Positions 25,998 to 34,772 of a DNA stretch of 64,000 nucleotides are shown here, piece after piece (the first letter of the stretch is position 1; each line of letters begins with the position of its first letter). Where the stretch lies: assembly GCF_014268495.2 (NCBI RefSeq), contig NZ_CP077087.1, positions 1,305,501 through 1,369,500 of the forward strand. Reading direction: 5' to 3'. This DNA comes from Pseudomonas monsensis. GTDB lineage: Bacteria > Pseudomonadota > Gammaproteobacteria > Pseudomonadales > Pseudomonadaceae. The position numbers were made by a program, and so were the translations under genes. Below the pieces are notes generated by a model. That model was not told the origin of the DNA and did no database searches. It worked only from the letters and a program-made list of their open reading frames with translations.

Positions 25998-26074
25998 AAA
26001 AGATCGCAGCCTTCGGCAGCGCCTGCATTGGAATACGTATTCCCTGCAGGCGCTGCCGAAGGCTGCGATCTTTT
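25998..26074. terminator. Long perfect inverted repeat between convergent genes
   Basis: A 30-base perfect inverted repeat (25998-26027 and 26045-26074), starting with aaaagatcgcagcc and ending with ggctgcgatctttt, with the loop itself palindromic (ggaatacgtattcc, 26030-26043). It lies between the convergent leucine-dehydrogenase-like gene and yebG, and has A/T runs at both ends, so it probably works as a bidirectional terminator. A related imperfect copy occurs at 47584-47652. Confidence 0.75.
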
Positions 26075-26087
26075 GATCAGGCGATGA

Positions 26088-26426
26088 TTACTTGGCAGCT
26101 TTCGCCGCTTTTGCCGGTTTGGCCGGTGCTTCAGCAGACTCTGCCGTATCAGCCACTTCAGCCACTGGCTCAGCCGGTGCATTGATGAGTTCCGACAACG
26201 CATCAGGCTGGCTCTTGAAGGCTTTGGCGAACACATCGCGGTTCTTCGCCATGTAGATCCCGACTTCTTCAACCTGTTGCTCGTTCAGCGACGGCACGGC
26301 TTTCTGCAACACTTCGGACAGCATCTCAGCCAGTTCGAGCATTTTGTCATGACGGTCAGCTTCGGCTTTATCCATGAACAAGCGCTCCAGATCTCGGCTG
26401 CTGCGGTATACCACTTCGACGGCCAT
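26088..26426 (-). CDS. yebG: YebG-family SOS-inducible protein
   Basis: 112 residues starting MAVEVVYRSSRDLERLFMDKAEADRHDKML, as in E. coli YebG (96 residues), with a longer Ala/Pro/Lys-rich tail (AEAPAKPAKAAKAAK). YebG is a small DNA-damage-induced protein of unclear role. A consensus LexA box lies 44 bp upstream of the start codon, which supports SOS control. Start ATG 26426 follows gaggtggtga. Confidence 0.9.
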   Translation of the reverse strand: MAVEVVYRSSRDLERLFMDKAEADRHDKMLELAEMLSEVLQKAVPSLNEQQVEEVGIYMAKNRDVFAKAFKSQPDALSELINAPAEPVAEVADTAESAEAPAKPAKAAKAAK

Positions 26427-26469
26427 TCACCACCTCACATGCCTTCACATTTAGTTGTCTTAGCGACTA

Positions 26470-26485
26470 CTGTATTTATATACAG
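26470..26485 (-). promoter_or_regulatory. LexA (SOS) box upstream of yebG
   Basis: ctgtatttatatacag matches the LexA consensus CTGT-N8-ACAG exactly and is AT-rich in the middle. It lies 44 bp upstream of the yebG start codon, in the normal range for a repressor site overlapping the promoter. Confidence 0.88.
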
Positions 26486-26577
26486 CGAAAGGATAAGCGA
26501 ATCCCTGCGCTTTGGGTAGTGGCTTTTTAATGTAGACCGGATTCGGGGTTTGTCAGGGGATGACCGCGTGGTGGCCA

Positions 26578-26603
26578 TTCGCGAGCAAGCTCGCTCCCAC
26601 AGG
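26578..26603. repeat. Single REP element
   Basis: ttcgcgagcaagctcgctcc followed by cacagg: the pseudomonad REP palindrome, here alone and not in an inverted pair. Confidence 0.85.
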
Positions 26604-26765
26604 CTTCGGTGCAGGCTGGCATGTGCGACCAAACGCCACGGCGCAGCTTTTGCGGGGGCTCGCCATGATGGCGTGGCCTCGTTTCTGCATGAAACAGAGC
26701 GCGTGCAGAAAAACCGTCACGTCCAACACGCATCATCCGCCCGAGTCGGGCTAAGGAACATCATC

Positions 26766-27266
26766 GTGAAAATCAACTGGGCCGAGAAACTGCGGCAAAA
26801 CGTGCATCAACTGGCCGAGTCCCTGGGCAACCTGTTCGTCGAAACCTTCCACTACCTGGCGCTGTTCGCCATCGGTGCGGTCACGGCGTGGGCGGCAGTG
26901 ATGGAGTTTCTCGGGATGCTCGAGGAAGGCCACATCAAGATTGATGACATTCTTTTGCTGTTCATCTATCTCGAACTGGGGGCGATGGTCGGGATTTATT
27001 TCAAGACCAACCACATGCCTGTGCGCTTCCTGATCTACGTGGCGATCACTGCGCTGACCCGTTTGCTGATCTCCAACGTCTCGCACCACAATCCGCCGGA
27101 CATGGGCATCATCTACCTGTGCGGCGGCATTCTGCTGCTGGCGTTCTCGATTCTGGTGGTGCGTTACGCCTCGTCACAATTTCCTTCGGTGAAGATCGAG
27201 AAACCGCAGCGCAAGCTGGGCGCCGGTTCCGGTGAACACCCGGAGATCGAGAAAGGCGAACTCTAA
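26766..27266 (+). CDS. psiE: PsiE-family phosphate-starvation-inducible membrane protein
   Basis: 166 residues from a GTG at 26766 with aagga 9 bases upstream. Four membrane helices (about 24-45, 57-75, 81-98 and 111-132) and the conserved FKTNHMPVRFLIYVAITALTRLL and NPPDMGIIYLCGGILLLAFSILVVRYASS stretches identify PsiE. It sits in the inner membrane; in E. coli it is induced by phosphate starvation. No Pho box is visible to me. Its stop overlaps the end of the convergent DUF3509 gene by 4 bp. Confidence 0.88.
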   Translation: MKINWAEKLRQNVHQLAESLGNLFVETFHYLALFAIGAVTAWAAVMEFLGMLEEGHIKIDDILLLFIYLELGAMVGIYFKTNHMPVRFLIYVAITALTRLLISNVSHHNPPDMGIIYLCGGILLLAFSILVVRYASSQFPSVKIEKPQRKLGAGSGEHPEIEKGEL

Positions 27267-27580
27267 AGGCCCGCCGACGGTCGAGACTGGCTGTCGATTT
27301 GCTGCGGTGGCGGCGGCAGCCCGTCGCCGCTGGTCATCGCTTCGAGGATCGCCATGGCGCTGTGGCCCTGTTCGATGGCGATGCCGAATTGAATACTTTG
27401 CACCAGCCGCCGCAAGCGTTGTGGGTCGTTGCGTTGTTCGCTGCTGATCATGCGTTTGGCCACGATGCGGCCGCTGTTCGACAGGGTCAGCATGATGCTG
27501 CCGTCCAGGCCCTGAATGCTCAGGTTGATCTGATAGTCCGGCGCGAAGGCATCGGTAATGATCTGAAAAGGATTGTCCAT
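27263..27580 (-). CDS. DUF3509 domain protein
   Basis: 105 residues starting MDNPFQIITDAFAPDYQINLSIQGLDGSIMLTLSN, the pattern of the small Pseudomonas DUF3509 family. It is cytoplasmic and has no known activity. A Pro/Gln-rich C-terminal tail (LPPPPQQIDSQSRPSAGL) probably is disordered. Single gene on the minus strand. Confidence 0.72.
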   Translation of the reverse strand: MDNPFQIITDAFAPDYQINLSIQGLDGSIMLTLSNSGRIVAKRMISSEQRNDPQRLRRLVQSIQFGIAIEQGHSAMAILEAMTSGDGLPPPPQQIDSQSRPSAGL

Positions 27581-27751
27581 GATGCGTCACCGCCTGATTG
27601 AACGTGCAGTTGTTGACCGGCCGTGATCGGGTTGGTTCGCCATACCGGACCATCGGCCATTCCGTGGCCTGTGTGTTGCTTTGTGCAGGAGCTGCCGCAG
27701 GGATGTAGCAAGGGCTGTGCCGGGAAAATTGTTGGACAATGGATACGGGAT

Positions 27752-27779
27752 AAAAAAGGCGAGCACCTGGCTCGCCTTT
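27752..27779 (-). terminator. Intrinsic terminator after the serine transporter
   Basis: Perfect 9-bp stem aaaggcgag/ctcgccttt with 7-base loop; on the minus strand it is followed by a run of Ts. It lies 17 bp beyond the transporter stop codon. Confidence 0.85.
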
Positions 27780-27796
27780 GTCATTTATGGCCCGTT

Positions 27797-29098
27797 TCAG
27801 GGCATAACCGAGTAGATGATCGCCGACAGTGCAATCAGGCCGATCAGCACCACAAACACGTTCGAAACCTGTCCCGAATACTGGCGCAAGGCTGGCACAC
27901 GGCGGATGGCGTACATCGGCATCAGGAACAGCAGGCAGGCAATCACCGGGCCGCCGAGGGTTTCGATCATCCCCAGAATGCTCGGGTTGAACGTGGCGAC
28001 GGCCCAGCAGCTGAGGATCATGAACAGCGCGGTCGCCCGGTTCAGCCAGCTCGCCGACATCACCTTGCCACGGCTGCGCAGGCTTTTGACAATCATGCCC
28101 TGAAAGCCTTCGCTGGCGCCGATGTAGTGGCCGAGGAAGGATTTGGTGATCGCCACCAGCGCAATCAGCGGCGCGGCGTAAGCGATGACCGGAGTCTGGA
28201 AGTGGTTGGCCAGGTACGACAGGATCGAAATGTTCTGCGCCTTCGCCGCTGCCAGATCTGTCGGCGACAGCGCCAGCACGCAGCTGAAGCAGAAGAACAT
28301 TACCGTCACCACCATCATGCCGTGGGCCATGGCGAGGATGCCGCTGCTCTTGCGCTCGGCCTGTGCGCCGTAGCGCTGTTTCTGGTCGACCGCGAACGCC
28401 GAGATGATCGGCGAATGGTTGAACGAGAACACCATCACCGGGATCGCCAGCCACAAGGTCTTGAGGAACACCGACAGCGGCATCGCCTCTTGAGCGCTGG
28501 CGAAGAACGCGCCGTTCCAGTTGGGGATCAGGCTCATGCCGAGCAGCAACAGGGCGGCAACGAACGGATAGACCAGCACGCTCATGGCTTTGACGATCAC
28601 GTTCTGTCCGCAACGCACGATCGCCATCAGGCCGAGGATCAGCACCAGCGACAGAATGGCCCGGGGTGGTGGAGCGATGTGCAACTGGTGTTCGAGAAAA
28701 CTGCTCAGGGTGTTGGTCAGCGCGACGCTGTACACCAGCAGTATCGGGAAGATCGCGAAGAAATACAGCAGCGTGATCAGCTTGCCGGCACCGATACCGA
28801 AGTGTTCTTCAACCACTTCGGTGATGTCCCCGGAGCGTCCGGACAACACGAAACGGGTCAAGCCACGGTGGGCGAAAAACGTCATCGGGAAGGCCAGCAC
28901 GGCCAGAATCAGCAGCGGCCAGAAACCACCGACACCGGCGTTGATCGGCAGGAACAAGGTGCCGGCACCAATCGCGGTGCCGTACAGGCCGAGCATCCAG
29001 GTGGTGTCGGATTTGCTCCAGCCCTTGTGGGCCGTTTCGGTGTTGTGTGTGCGATCTACAGCGGGATTTTCGGCAGCAGGTGTGCGTACATCGGTCAT
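27797..29098 (-). CDS. Serine/threonine transporter of the HAAAP (SdaC/TdcC) family
   Basis: 433 residues and about 11 membrane helices. Start at 29098 (MTDVRTPAAENPAVDRTH) is chosen because the frame above it overlaps AT-rich non-coding sequence. Helix 1 has GLYGTAIGAGTLFLPINAG, the HAAAP substrate-binding signature, and VFSFNHSPIISAFA lies in a later helix. Together with sdaA, which lies 86 bp upstream and in the same orientation, it forms a serine uptake and deamination operon. Terminated by a clear hairpin. Confidence 0.88.
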   Translation of the reverse strand: MTDVRTPAAENPAVDRTHNTETAHKGWSKSDTTWMLGLYGTAIGAGTLFLPINAGVGGFWPLLILAVLAFPMTFFAHRGLTRFVLSGRSGDITEVVEEHFGIGAGKLITLLYFFAIFPILLVYSVALTNTLSSFLEHQLHIAPPPRAILSLVLILGLMAIVRCGQNVIVKAMSVLVYPFVAALLLLGMSLIPNWNGAFFASAQEAMPLSVFLKTLWLAIPVMVFSFNHSPIISAFAVDQKQRYGAQAERKSSGILAMAHGMMVVTVMFFCFSCVLALSPTDLAAAKAQNISILSYLANHFQTPVIAYAAPLIALVAITKSFLGHYIGASEGFQGMIVKSLRSRGKVMSASWLNRATALFMILSCWAVATFNPSILGMIETLGGPVIACLLFLMPMYAIRRVPALRQYSGQVSNVFVVLIGLIALSAIIYSVMP

Positions 29099-29184
29099 CG
29101 TTTTTGCCTCGTTATTATTTTTGCTCGGGCTCACGTTTGGCAGACCGTTGTGCGCGGTCTGCCGGGGCGGTCAGGGAATGCGCG

Positions 29185-30561
29185 TCAGCACTCCACCCAG
29201 CTCACGGCCAGGCCGCCCCGTGAAGTCTCTTTGTATTTGTCATGCATGTCGGCGCCGGTATCGCGCATGGTGCGGATCACCCGGTCGAGGGAAATGAAGT
29301 GTTTGCCGTCGCCGCGCAGGGCCATTTGCGTGGCGTTGATCGCCTTCACCGCCGCGATGGCGTTGCGCTCGATGCACGGCACTTGCACCAGGCCGCCGAC
29401 CGGGTCGCAGGTCAGGCCGAGGTTGTGTTCCAGGCCGATTTCGGCGGCGTTCTCCAGTTGCTCCGGGGTGGCGCCGAGCACATCGGCCAGGCCCGCTGCG
29501 GCCATGGCGCAGGCCGAACCGACTTCGCCCTGGCAACCGACTTCGGCGCCGGAGATCGAGGCATTTTTCTTACACAGAATGCCGACGGCGGCGGCACCGA
29601 GAAAGAACGCGACCACATCATCGTCAGACGCGTCCGGGTTGAATTTCATGTAGTAGTGCAGAACTGCCGGAATGATCCCGGCTGCACCGTTGGTCGGCGC
29701 GGTGACCATACGCCCGCCGGCAGCGTTTTCTTCGTTGACGGCGAGGGCGAACAGGTTGACCCATTCCATTGCCGACAGCGTCGAACTGATCACATTCGGC
29801 TTGCCGATTTCCAGCAGGCTGCGGTGCAGTTTCGCCGCCCGGCGCGGCACGTTCAGGCCACCAGGCAGAATCCCTTCGTGGCGCAGGCCTTGTTCGACGC
29901 ACTCGCGCATCACCGACCAGATGTGCAACAGGCCCTGGCGGATTTCGTCGTCGCTACGCCAGGCACGTTCGTTGGCCATCATCAGCTCGGACACACGCAG
30001 GTTGTGCTGCCTGCACAGGCTCAGCAGTTCGGCGGCGCTGGAAAAATCGTACGGCAACACCACATCGCCAGCCGGCGCCACACCGGATTCCGCCTCTGCG
30101 GCCTCGATGATGAAACCACCGCCGACCGAGTAGTAGGTTTGTGCGAACAGCTCGGCGGTTTCGCCGAAGGCTGTCAGCGACATGGCGTTGGGGTGGTAGG
30201 GCAGGCTCTCGTCGAGCAGCAGGAGATCGGTCTGCCAGTTGAAGGCAATTTCTCTTTGCCCGGCGAGTGACAGGCGGCCCGTTTCGCGCAGTTGCTGGAT
30301 ACGTGGGTCGATGGTCGACGGATCGATACGGTCCGGCCATTCGCCCATCAGGCCCATGATCGTGGCGCGGTCGGTGGCGTGACCGACTCCGGTGGCCGAC
30401 AACGAACCGTACAAACGGATTTCCACACGACGGACATCGTTCAACACACGCTGATCAATCAGCGCCTCGGCGAAGGTCGCAGCGGCGCGCATCGGGCCGA
30501 CGGTGTGGGAGCTGGACGGGCCGATGCCGACTTTGAATAGATCGAAAACACTGATAGCCAT
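29185..30561 (-). CDS. sdaA: L-serine ammonia-lyase (iron-sulphur type)
   Basis: 458 residues. It converts L-serine to pyruvate and ammonia using a [4Fe-4S] cluster. The N-terminal beta domain opens with SVFDLFKVGIGPSSSHTVGPM; the alpha domain has the cluster cysteines in GILCKKNASISGAEVGCQGEVG (two) and LTCDPVGGLVQVPCIERN. The protein ends in SWVEC: the terminal Cys is the mobile fourth ligand seen in this enzyme type. Operon with the downstream transporter; a LysR gene is divergent. Confidence 0.95.
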   Translation of the reverse strand: MAISVFDLFKVGIGPSSSHTVGPMRAAATFAEALIDQRVLNDVRRVEIRLYGSLSATGVGHATDRATIMGLMGEWPDRIDPSTIDPRIQQLRETGRLSLAGQREIAFNWQTDLLLLDESLPYHPNAMSLTAFGETAELFAQTYYSVGGGFIIEAAEAESGVAPAGDVVLPYDFSSAAELLSLCRQHNLRVSELMMANERAWRSDDEIRQGLLHIWSVMRECVEQGLRHEGILPGGLNVPRRAAKLHRSLLEIGKPNVISSTLSAMEWVNLFALAVNEENAAGGRMVTAPTNGAAGIIPAVLHYYMKFNPDASDDDVVAFFLGAAAVGILCKKNASISGAEVGCQGEVGSACAMAAAGLADVLGATPEQLENAAEIGLEHNLGLTCDPVGGLVQVPCIERNAIAAVKAINATQMALRGDGKHFISLDRVIRTMRDTGADMHDKYKETSRGGLAVSWVEC

Positions 30562-30696
30562 GCTAAAGCCTTACAAGCAATGGAGTAGGAATCGCTGCCA
30601 TTTTTTGTAGGCCAAGCGCAATGTCGGCGATACTGCCTACCTCGGTACTACGTGACCAACGAAACTTCCTAAGAAAGCCTTTAGCAGGACTAAACG

Positions 30697-31644
30697 ATGA
30701 GCCGTCAATTGCATGCCCAGACCTACGTCTGGCTGCAGGTGTTTTCCTGTGCCGCGCGGCACTTGTCGTTCACCCGCTGTGCAGAAGAGCTGCACATCAC
30801 CCCGGGGGCGGTCAGCCAGCAGATCCGGCAACTGGAAGAGCGCCTCGGTTTTCGCCTGTTCCATCGCCGGGCGCGGGGTGTGGAGCTGAGCGCGGAAGGG
30901 CAGCGGCTGGCGATTACGGTCAATGAGGCCTACGGCAGCATCGATGCCGAACTGCGCCGACTGGATGCCGGAATGATCAGCGGGATTCTGCGGGTACGTT
31001 CGATTCCATCGTTCCTCAGCAAATGGCTGACCCCGCGTCTGCCGCGCCTGCAGCAGCGCTATCCCGACATCCAATTACGCCTGGTGGCCGAGGACAGCAG
31101 CGTGCCGTTGCACGAGGGCGATTTTGATCTGGCGATTGACCTGAACGACGGCAGCTACCCGGGGCTGCTATCCACAGCCTTGCTCGATGAGCAGATTTTC
31201 CCCGTGTGTGCGCCGAGTCTGCTGCGTGGACGCCCGCCGCTGCATGGGCCGGCGGATCTGGTGCATTTCCCGCTGCTGCACGACATCACGGCCTGGCGCG
31301 GCAGTTACGAATATGCGGAATGGGAGTTTTATCTGAACGCGATCGGCTTCGAGGGCGCCGATGTCCGGCGCGGCCATACCTTCAATCGCAATCACTTGAC
31401 GATCGAAGCCGCGATCGCCGGCATGGGCGTGGCGATTGCCCGGCGCACACTGCTCAATGATGAGCTGGAACGCGGCACCTTGATCGTGCCGTTCGGGCTG
31501 TCGGTGCCCAATCACAAACGCTACGTGTTGCTCTACGCGCCGGGGGCGCTGAGCCATCCGGGCGTGCGTGCGGTGCATGACTGGCTGGTGGAGGAGGCGG
31601 GGATTTTCCGCAGTTTGCACCCGTTGAACGACGGGCAATTGTGA
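30697..31644 (+). CDS. LysR-type regulator (GcvA-like), divergent from sdaA
   Basis: 315 residues with LHITPGAVSQQIRQLEERLGFRLFHR in the N-terminal helix-turn-helix and a GcvA-type substrate domain (GIDLNDGSYPGLL-like region, residues about 140-150). It is divergent from sdaA with 135 bp between starts, so it probably controls the serine dehydratase/transporter operon; the inducer may be serine or glycine. Name not assigned. Confidence 0.82.
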   Translation: MSRQLHAQTYVWLQVFSCAARHLSFTRCAEELHITPGAVSQQIRQLEERLGFRLFHRRARGVELSAEGQRLAITVNEAYGSIDAELRRLDAGMISGILRVRSIPSFLSKWLTPRLPRLQQRYPDIQLRLVAEDSSVPLHEGDFDLAIDLNDGSYPGLLSTALLDEQIFPVCAPSLLRGRPPLHGPADLVHFPLLHDITAWRGSYEYAEWEFYLNAIGFEGADVRRGHTFNRNHLTIEAAIAGMGVAIARRTLLNDELERGTLIVPFGLSVPNHKRYVLLYAPGALSHPGVRAVHDWLVEEAGIFRSLHPLNDGQL

Positions 31645-31844
31645 GCAGATTTTGCAGGGTTGCGAGGCGACCCAACTCCCGACCTTACCAGTGACTTGCT
31701 CGGTTGTCCGGCTTTTTTTGCGAATGAATATTTATCTTTTTCCAGGGGTTGAAATGTTCGTCGGTCGGGCCGATTGTTGTAATCAAGAGGTCACGAAATC
31801 CTGTTCAAGGCCTCTTGCGAGCTAGCTGAAATAAGGGATGAACT
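31645..31844. other. Short intergenic region before the hibernation factor
   Basis: About 200 bases; AT-rich around 31720-31790 (tgaatatttatctttttcc), probably the promoter of the HPF/RaiA gene. No further element recognised. Confidence 0.4.
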
Positions 31845-32252
31845 ATGCAAATCCAAGTCAACAGCGATAACCATATTCAAAGTAGTCAACGACTGGAGGA
31901 GTGGGTACGTACAACCATTGAGAGCACGCTCGAACGTTATGAAGAAGACCTGACCCGCGTCGAAGTCCATCTGGCCGACGAGAACGGTGACAAACCAGGT
32001 CCCCATGACATGCGCTGCCAGCTGGAAGCGCGGCCAAAAGGCCATCAACCGATCTCCGTCACTCATAAAGCCGATTCGCTGGAACAGGCGATCGACGGTG
32101 CAGCCGAAAAACTGGAACACGCGCTGGAGCACCTGTTTGGCAAACTGCGAGGCAAACCCCGCGCCGCCATCGTGCCCTTCACCGCCAAGGCCAACGACAA
32201 GCTGTTGGCAGAAGAGTTTGACGAGAACGAACAGGCAGCGATCAACAGTTGA
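31845..32252 (+). CDS. HPF/RaiA-family ribosome hibernation factor
   Basis: 135 residues starting MQIQVNSDNHIQSSQRLEEWVRTTIESTLERYEEDLTRVEVHLAD, the beta-alpha-beta fold of ribosome-associated inhibitors, with a basic-to-neutral C-terminal extension. Such proteins bind between the 30S subunit head and body, block translation and help form 100S or hibernating 70S ribosomes in stationary phase. The usual Pseudomonas Hpf lies by rpoN; this is a second, longer family member. A clear terminator follows. Confidence 0.8.
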   Translation: MQIQVNSDNHIQSSQRLEEWVRTTIESTLERYEEDLTRVEVHLADENGDKPGPHDMRCQLEARPKGHQPISVTHKADSLEQAIDGAAEKLEHALEHLFGKLRGKPRAAIVPFTAKANDKLLAEEFDENEQAAINS

Positions 32253-32281
32253 TGCGCTGATTTCATAAGCCACCGAATGAG

Positions 32282-32311
32282 AACGGGCCTGCGAATGCAG
32301 GCCCGTTTTTG
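32282..32311 (+). terminator. Intrinsic terminator after the hibernation factor
   Basis: Perfect 11-bp stem aacgggcctgc/gcaggcccgtt, loop gaat, followed by a T-run on the plus strand. It ends the HPF transcript and lies just before the end of the convergent receptor gene. Confidence 0.92.
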
Positions 32312-32323
32312 TTTGTGTCGCTG

Positions 32324-34654
32324 TCAGAACGCTACAGAAGTCTGCACATACACCGTGCGCGGCTCACCCACGTACTTGCCCTTGTTGTTGTCATCGAACG
32401 AACGCGTGAAGTACTGGGTGTTGAAGATGTTCTTCACTCCCACCGCCACATTCAGGTCCGACAGTTGCGGGCCGAAGTCATAACCCGCACGGCTGCTGAA
32501 CAGCATGTAGCCCGGGATCTTGCCGGTGCTGCCATCGGCGCTTTCTTTTGAGGTGTTGGCATTGTCGGCGAACTGGTCGCTCTGGAAGCTGCTATCGAAG
32601 TTGAGTTTCCACGGTCCCTCGGTGTAACCGACGCCGATCGTGCCTTTGTGTTTCGAGGAGAACGGCACGCGATTGCCCTTGTTCGGCCCGTCTTCGCGAA
32701 TGGTCGCGTCGACGTAGGCGTAAGTGGCGTACACATCGAAACCGGCCAGTGCCGGGCTCACGTCATCCAGCGCGTAATTGACGCTGGTCTCGATGCCTTG
32801 ATGGCGGGTCTCGCCACGGGCAATCACCGAATCGTTGGTCTGGTTGCTTTCATACTGGTTGTCGAAGTTGATCAAAAACGCGCCGATTTCCGCACGCAAT
32901 GCGCCGTTGTCGTAACGGGTGCCGAGTTCCCAGGTGCGGGCCTTTTCCGGCTTCACTTCGCCGCTGCTCACGCGGTTGGGCATCTGGCTGTACTGCACGC
33001 TGCCGAACGAACCTTCGGTGTTGGCGTACAGGTTCCAGCTGTCGGTCAGGTGATACAGCACGTTCAGCGCCGGCAGCGCGGTGTTGTAATCGCCCTGGTA
33101 TTTGGCGTTGGTCAGGTTGTTGGTCTGCTGCGACTCGATCATCTCGTAGCGCACGCCCGGGGTGATGGTCCATTTGCCGATGTCGATGCGGTCGTCGACG
33201 AAGAACGCATTGGCCTCGGTACCGCCCCGAGTGTCGCGGTCGTTGCGGCTGTTGCTGGTCGGGTACTGGTTGCTGCTGATCGGCGTGCGATAGCGCAACT
33301 CATGGCCGGCCTCGTTGATGTAGCGGTAGCCAACGCCGACTTCATGGCTGGTCGGGCCGAGGTCGAAGCCCTGGGCGAAACGGGTTTCGAAACCGCGCAC
33401 CCAATACTCACGTGGCGACAGCGAGAGGAAGCTGCCCTGATCGAGATAACCGCTGCGCAGGGTCTTGGTGAAGAAGGTGTTGGCGGTGAATTCGCGTCGA
33501 TCTTCCTGATAGCGATAGCCGAAGTTGAACATCGTCCGCCGGCCCCAGAACTGGTCTTTCAGCCGCGTCGACTGATACGGATCGGCGTCGTAATCGGCGA
33601 CGCTCAAACCACCCGGCATGTCCGCCTTGCCTTCGTAATACTGGGCCATGGCGTTGAAACTGTTGGCCTCATCGAGCTGGTATTTGCCCTTGAGAATCAG
33701 GTCGTCGATCTCGGTGTCGCTGTGTTCTCGCCAGTCGCCGCCACGGGTGCCGGAGTACAGCAAAGCGCCACCCAGACCATTGGCGTTGGTGCCGCCGGCC
33801 AGCAGATTGGCGCTGGTCTTGAAGCCGTCATGGCTCGACGACGGGCTGGTTTCGGTCTGGAAACCGCCCTTGACCGTCGGCTCATCAGGAATGGCGCGAG
33901 TCACGAAGTTGACCACGCCGCCGACGTTCTGTGGGCCGTAACGCACCGCGCCACCACCCCGTACCACGTCCACCGCATCCATGTTGCCCATGCTGATCGG
34001 CGCGAAGGACAACTGCGGTTGGCCATAAGGTGCGAAGGGCACGGGAATGCCGTCCATCAACACGGTCGAGCGCGCGGCCAGTCGTGGGTTCAAACCGCGA
34101 ATGCCGAAGTTCAGCGCCATGTCGTGGCTGCCGGTGCCGTTGTTTTCCGGGGCGTTGACCCCGGGAATGCGGTTGAGCACGTCCCGCGCCTGCGTCGCGC
34201 CCTGGCGTTCGAAGTCTTCGCGGCGGATCACGTCGCGGGCGCCCGGATGCTCGAAGACGTTGACCTGCGCCGCATCGCCCAGCCAGTCACCGACGACTTT
34301 CGACGTGTCCAGCTCAATAGCACCGGTGGTCACCGGTTGCAGGCTGAAGGCATTGTTGCCCTCGGCGCGGGCCTGCAGGCCGGTGCCTTCGAGCAGTGCA
34401 TCAAGACCTTGCGCGGCGGTGTAACTGCCCTCCAGGCCACGGCTTGGCACACCGCTGGTGACTTGCGAACCGAAAGAAATCAGCACGCCGGCTTCACGGC
34501 CAAACTGGTTGAGGGCGTTTTCCAGCGACGCCGGGGCGATGTGGTAAACCCTGGTTTCGGCTGCCAGGGCGGGCAGGGCGCTGAAGCTCAGGCTGGCGCC
34601 GAGGACGAGGTTGCGCAGGCTGCGGGCCAGGGGTGTGAGGCGGGTGGGGTGCAT
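32324..34654 (-). CDS. FecA-like TonB-dependent receptor with STN signalling domain
   Basis: 776 residues. A signal peptide (ALPALAAE) is followed by an STN secretin/TonB N-terminal domain (VYHIAPASLENALNQFGREAGVLISFGSQ), the plug (DVLNRIPGVNAPENNGTGSHDM...) and the barrel, ending in YVQTSVAF. The STN domain contacts the FecR anti-sigma factor and so this is a transducer as well as a transporter. The plug motif NPRLAARSTVLMDGIPVPFAPYGQPQLSFAPISMGNMDAVDVVRGGGAVRYGPQNVGG is close to FecA, suggesting ferric citrate. The sigma and FecR genes lie just upstream. Confidence 0.9.
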   Translation of the reverse strand: MHPTRLTPLARSLRNLVLGASLSFSALPALAAETRVYHIAPASLENALNQFGREAGVLISFGSQVTSGVPSRGLEGSYTAAQGLDALLEGTGLQARAEGNNAFSLQPVTTGAIELDTSKVVGDWLGDAAQVNVFEHPGARDVIRREDFERQGATQARDVLNRIPGVNAPENNGTGSHDMALNFGIRGLNPRLAARSTVLMDGIPVPFAPYGQPQLSFAPISMGNMDAVDVVRGGGAVRYGPQNVGGVVNFVTRAIPDEPTVKGGFQTETSPSSSHDGFKTSANLLAGGTNANGLGGALLYSGTRGGDWREHSDTEIDDLILKGKYQLDEANSFNAMAQYYEGKADMPGGLSVADYDADPYQSTRLKDQFWGRRTMFNFGYRYQEDRREFTANTFFTKTLRSGYLDQGSFLSLSPREYWVRGFETRFAQGFDLGPTSHEVGVGYRYINEAGHELRYRTPISSNQYPTSNSRNDRDTRGGTEANAFFVDDRIDIGKWTITPGVRYEMIESQQTNNLTNAKYQGDYNTALPALNVLYHLTDSWNLYANTEGSFGSVQYSQMPNRVSSGEVKPEKARTWELGTRYDNGALRAEIGAFLINFDNQYESNQTNDSVIARGETRHQGIETSVNYALDDVSPALAGFDVYATYAYVDATIREDGPNKGNRVPFSSKHKGTIGVGYTEGPWKLNFDSSFQSDQFADNANTSKESADGSTGKIPGYMLFSSRAGYDFGPQLSDLNVAVGVKNIFNTQYFTRSFDDNNKGKYVGEPRTVYVQTSVAF

Positions 34655-34772
34655 GACGGATGATCCTGAGAAGGTTGAATCTAGGGGCTTTCCTTCTCTG
34701 TCACGTCAGATCTGAAAAACGGCTCATGGTTTACAAACATTTTTTCGACTGTTTTTGTGGCGAGGGAGCTTT

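Larger units (their letters stand above)
26427..26765. other. Intergenic region between yebG and psiE
   Basis: 339 bases holding the yebG promoter with its LexA box, one REP palindrome (26578-26603), and GC-rich sequence up to the psiE ribosome site aagga (26752-26756). The overlapping open frames have no family features. Confidence 0.6.

Noticed and set aside
27623..29653. Plus-strand 676-codon ORF across the serine transporter
   Set aside because: Shadow of transporter and sdaA on the minus strand; no signature.
32648..34663. 671-codon plus-strand open frame opposite the FecA-like receptor
   Set aside because: Shadow frame with Val/Ala/Gly-rich unstructured translation; the receptor on the minus strand is complete.
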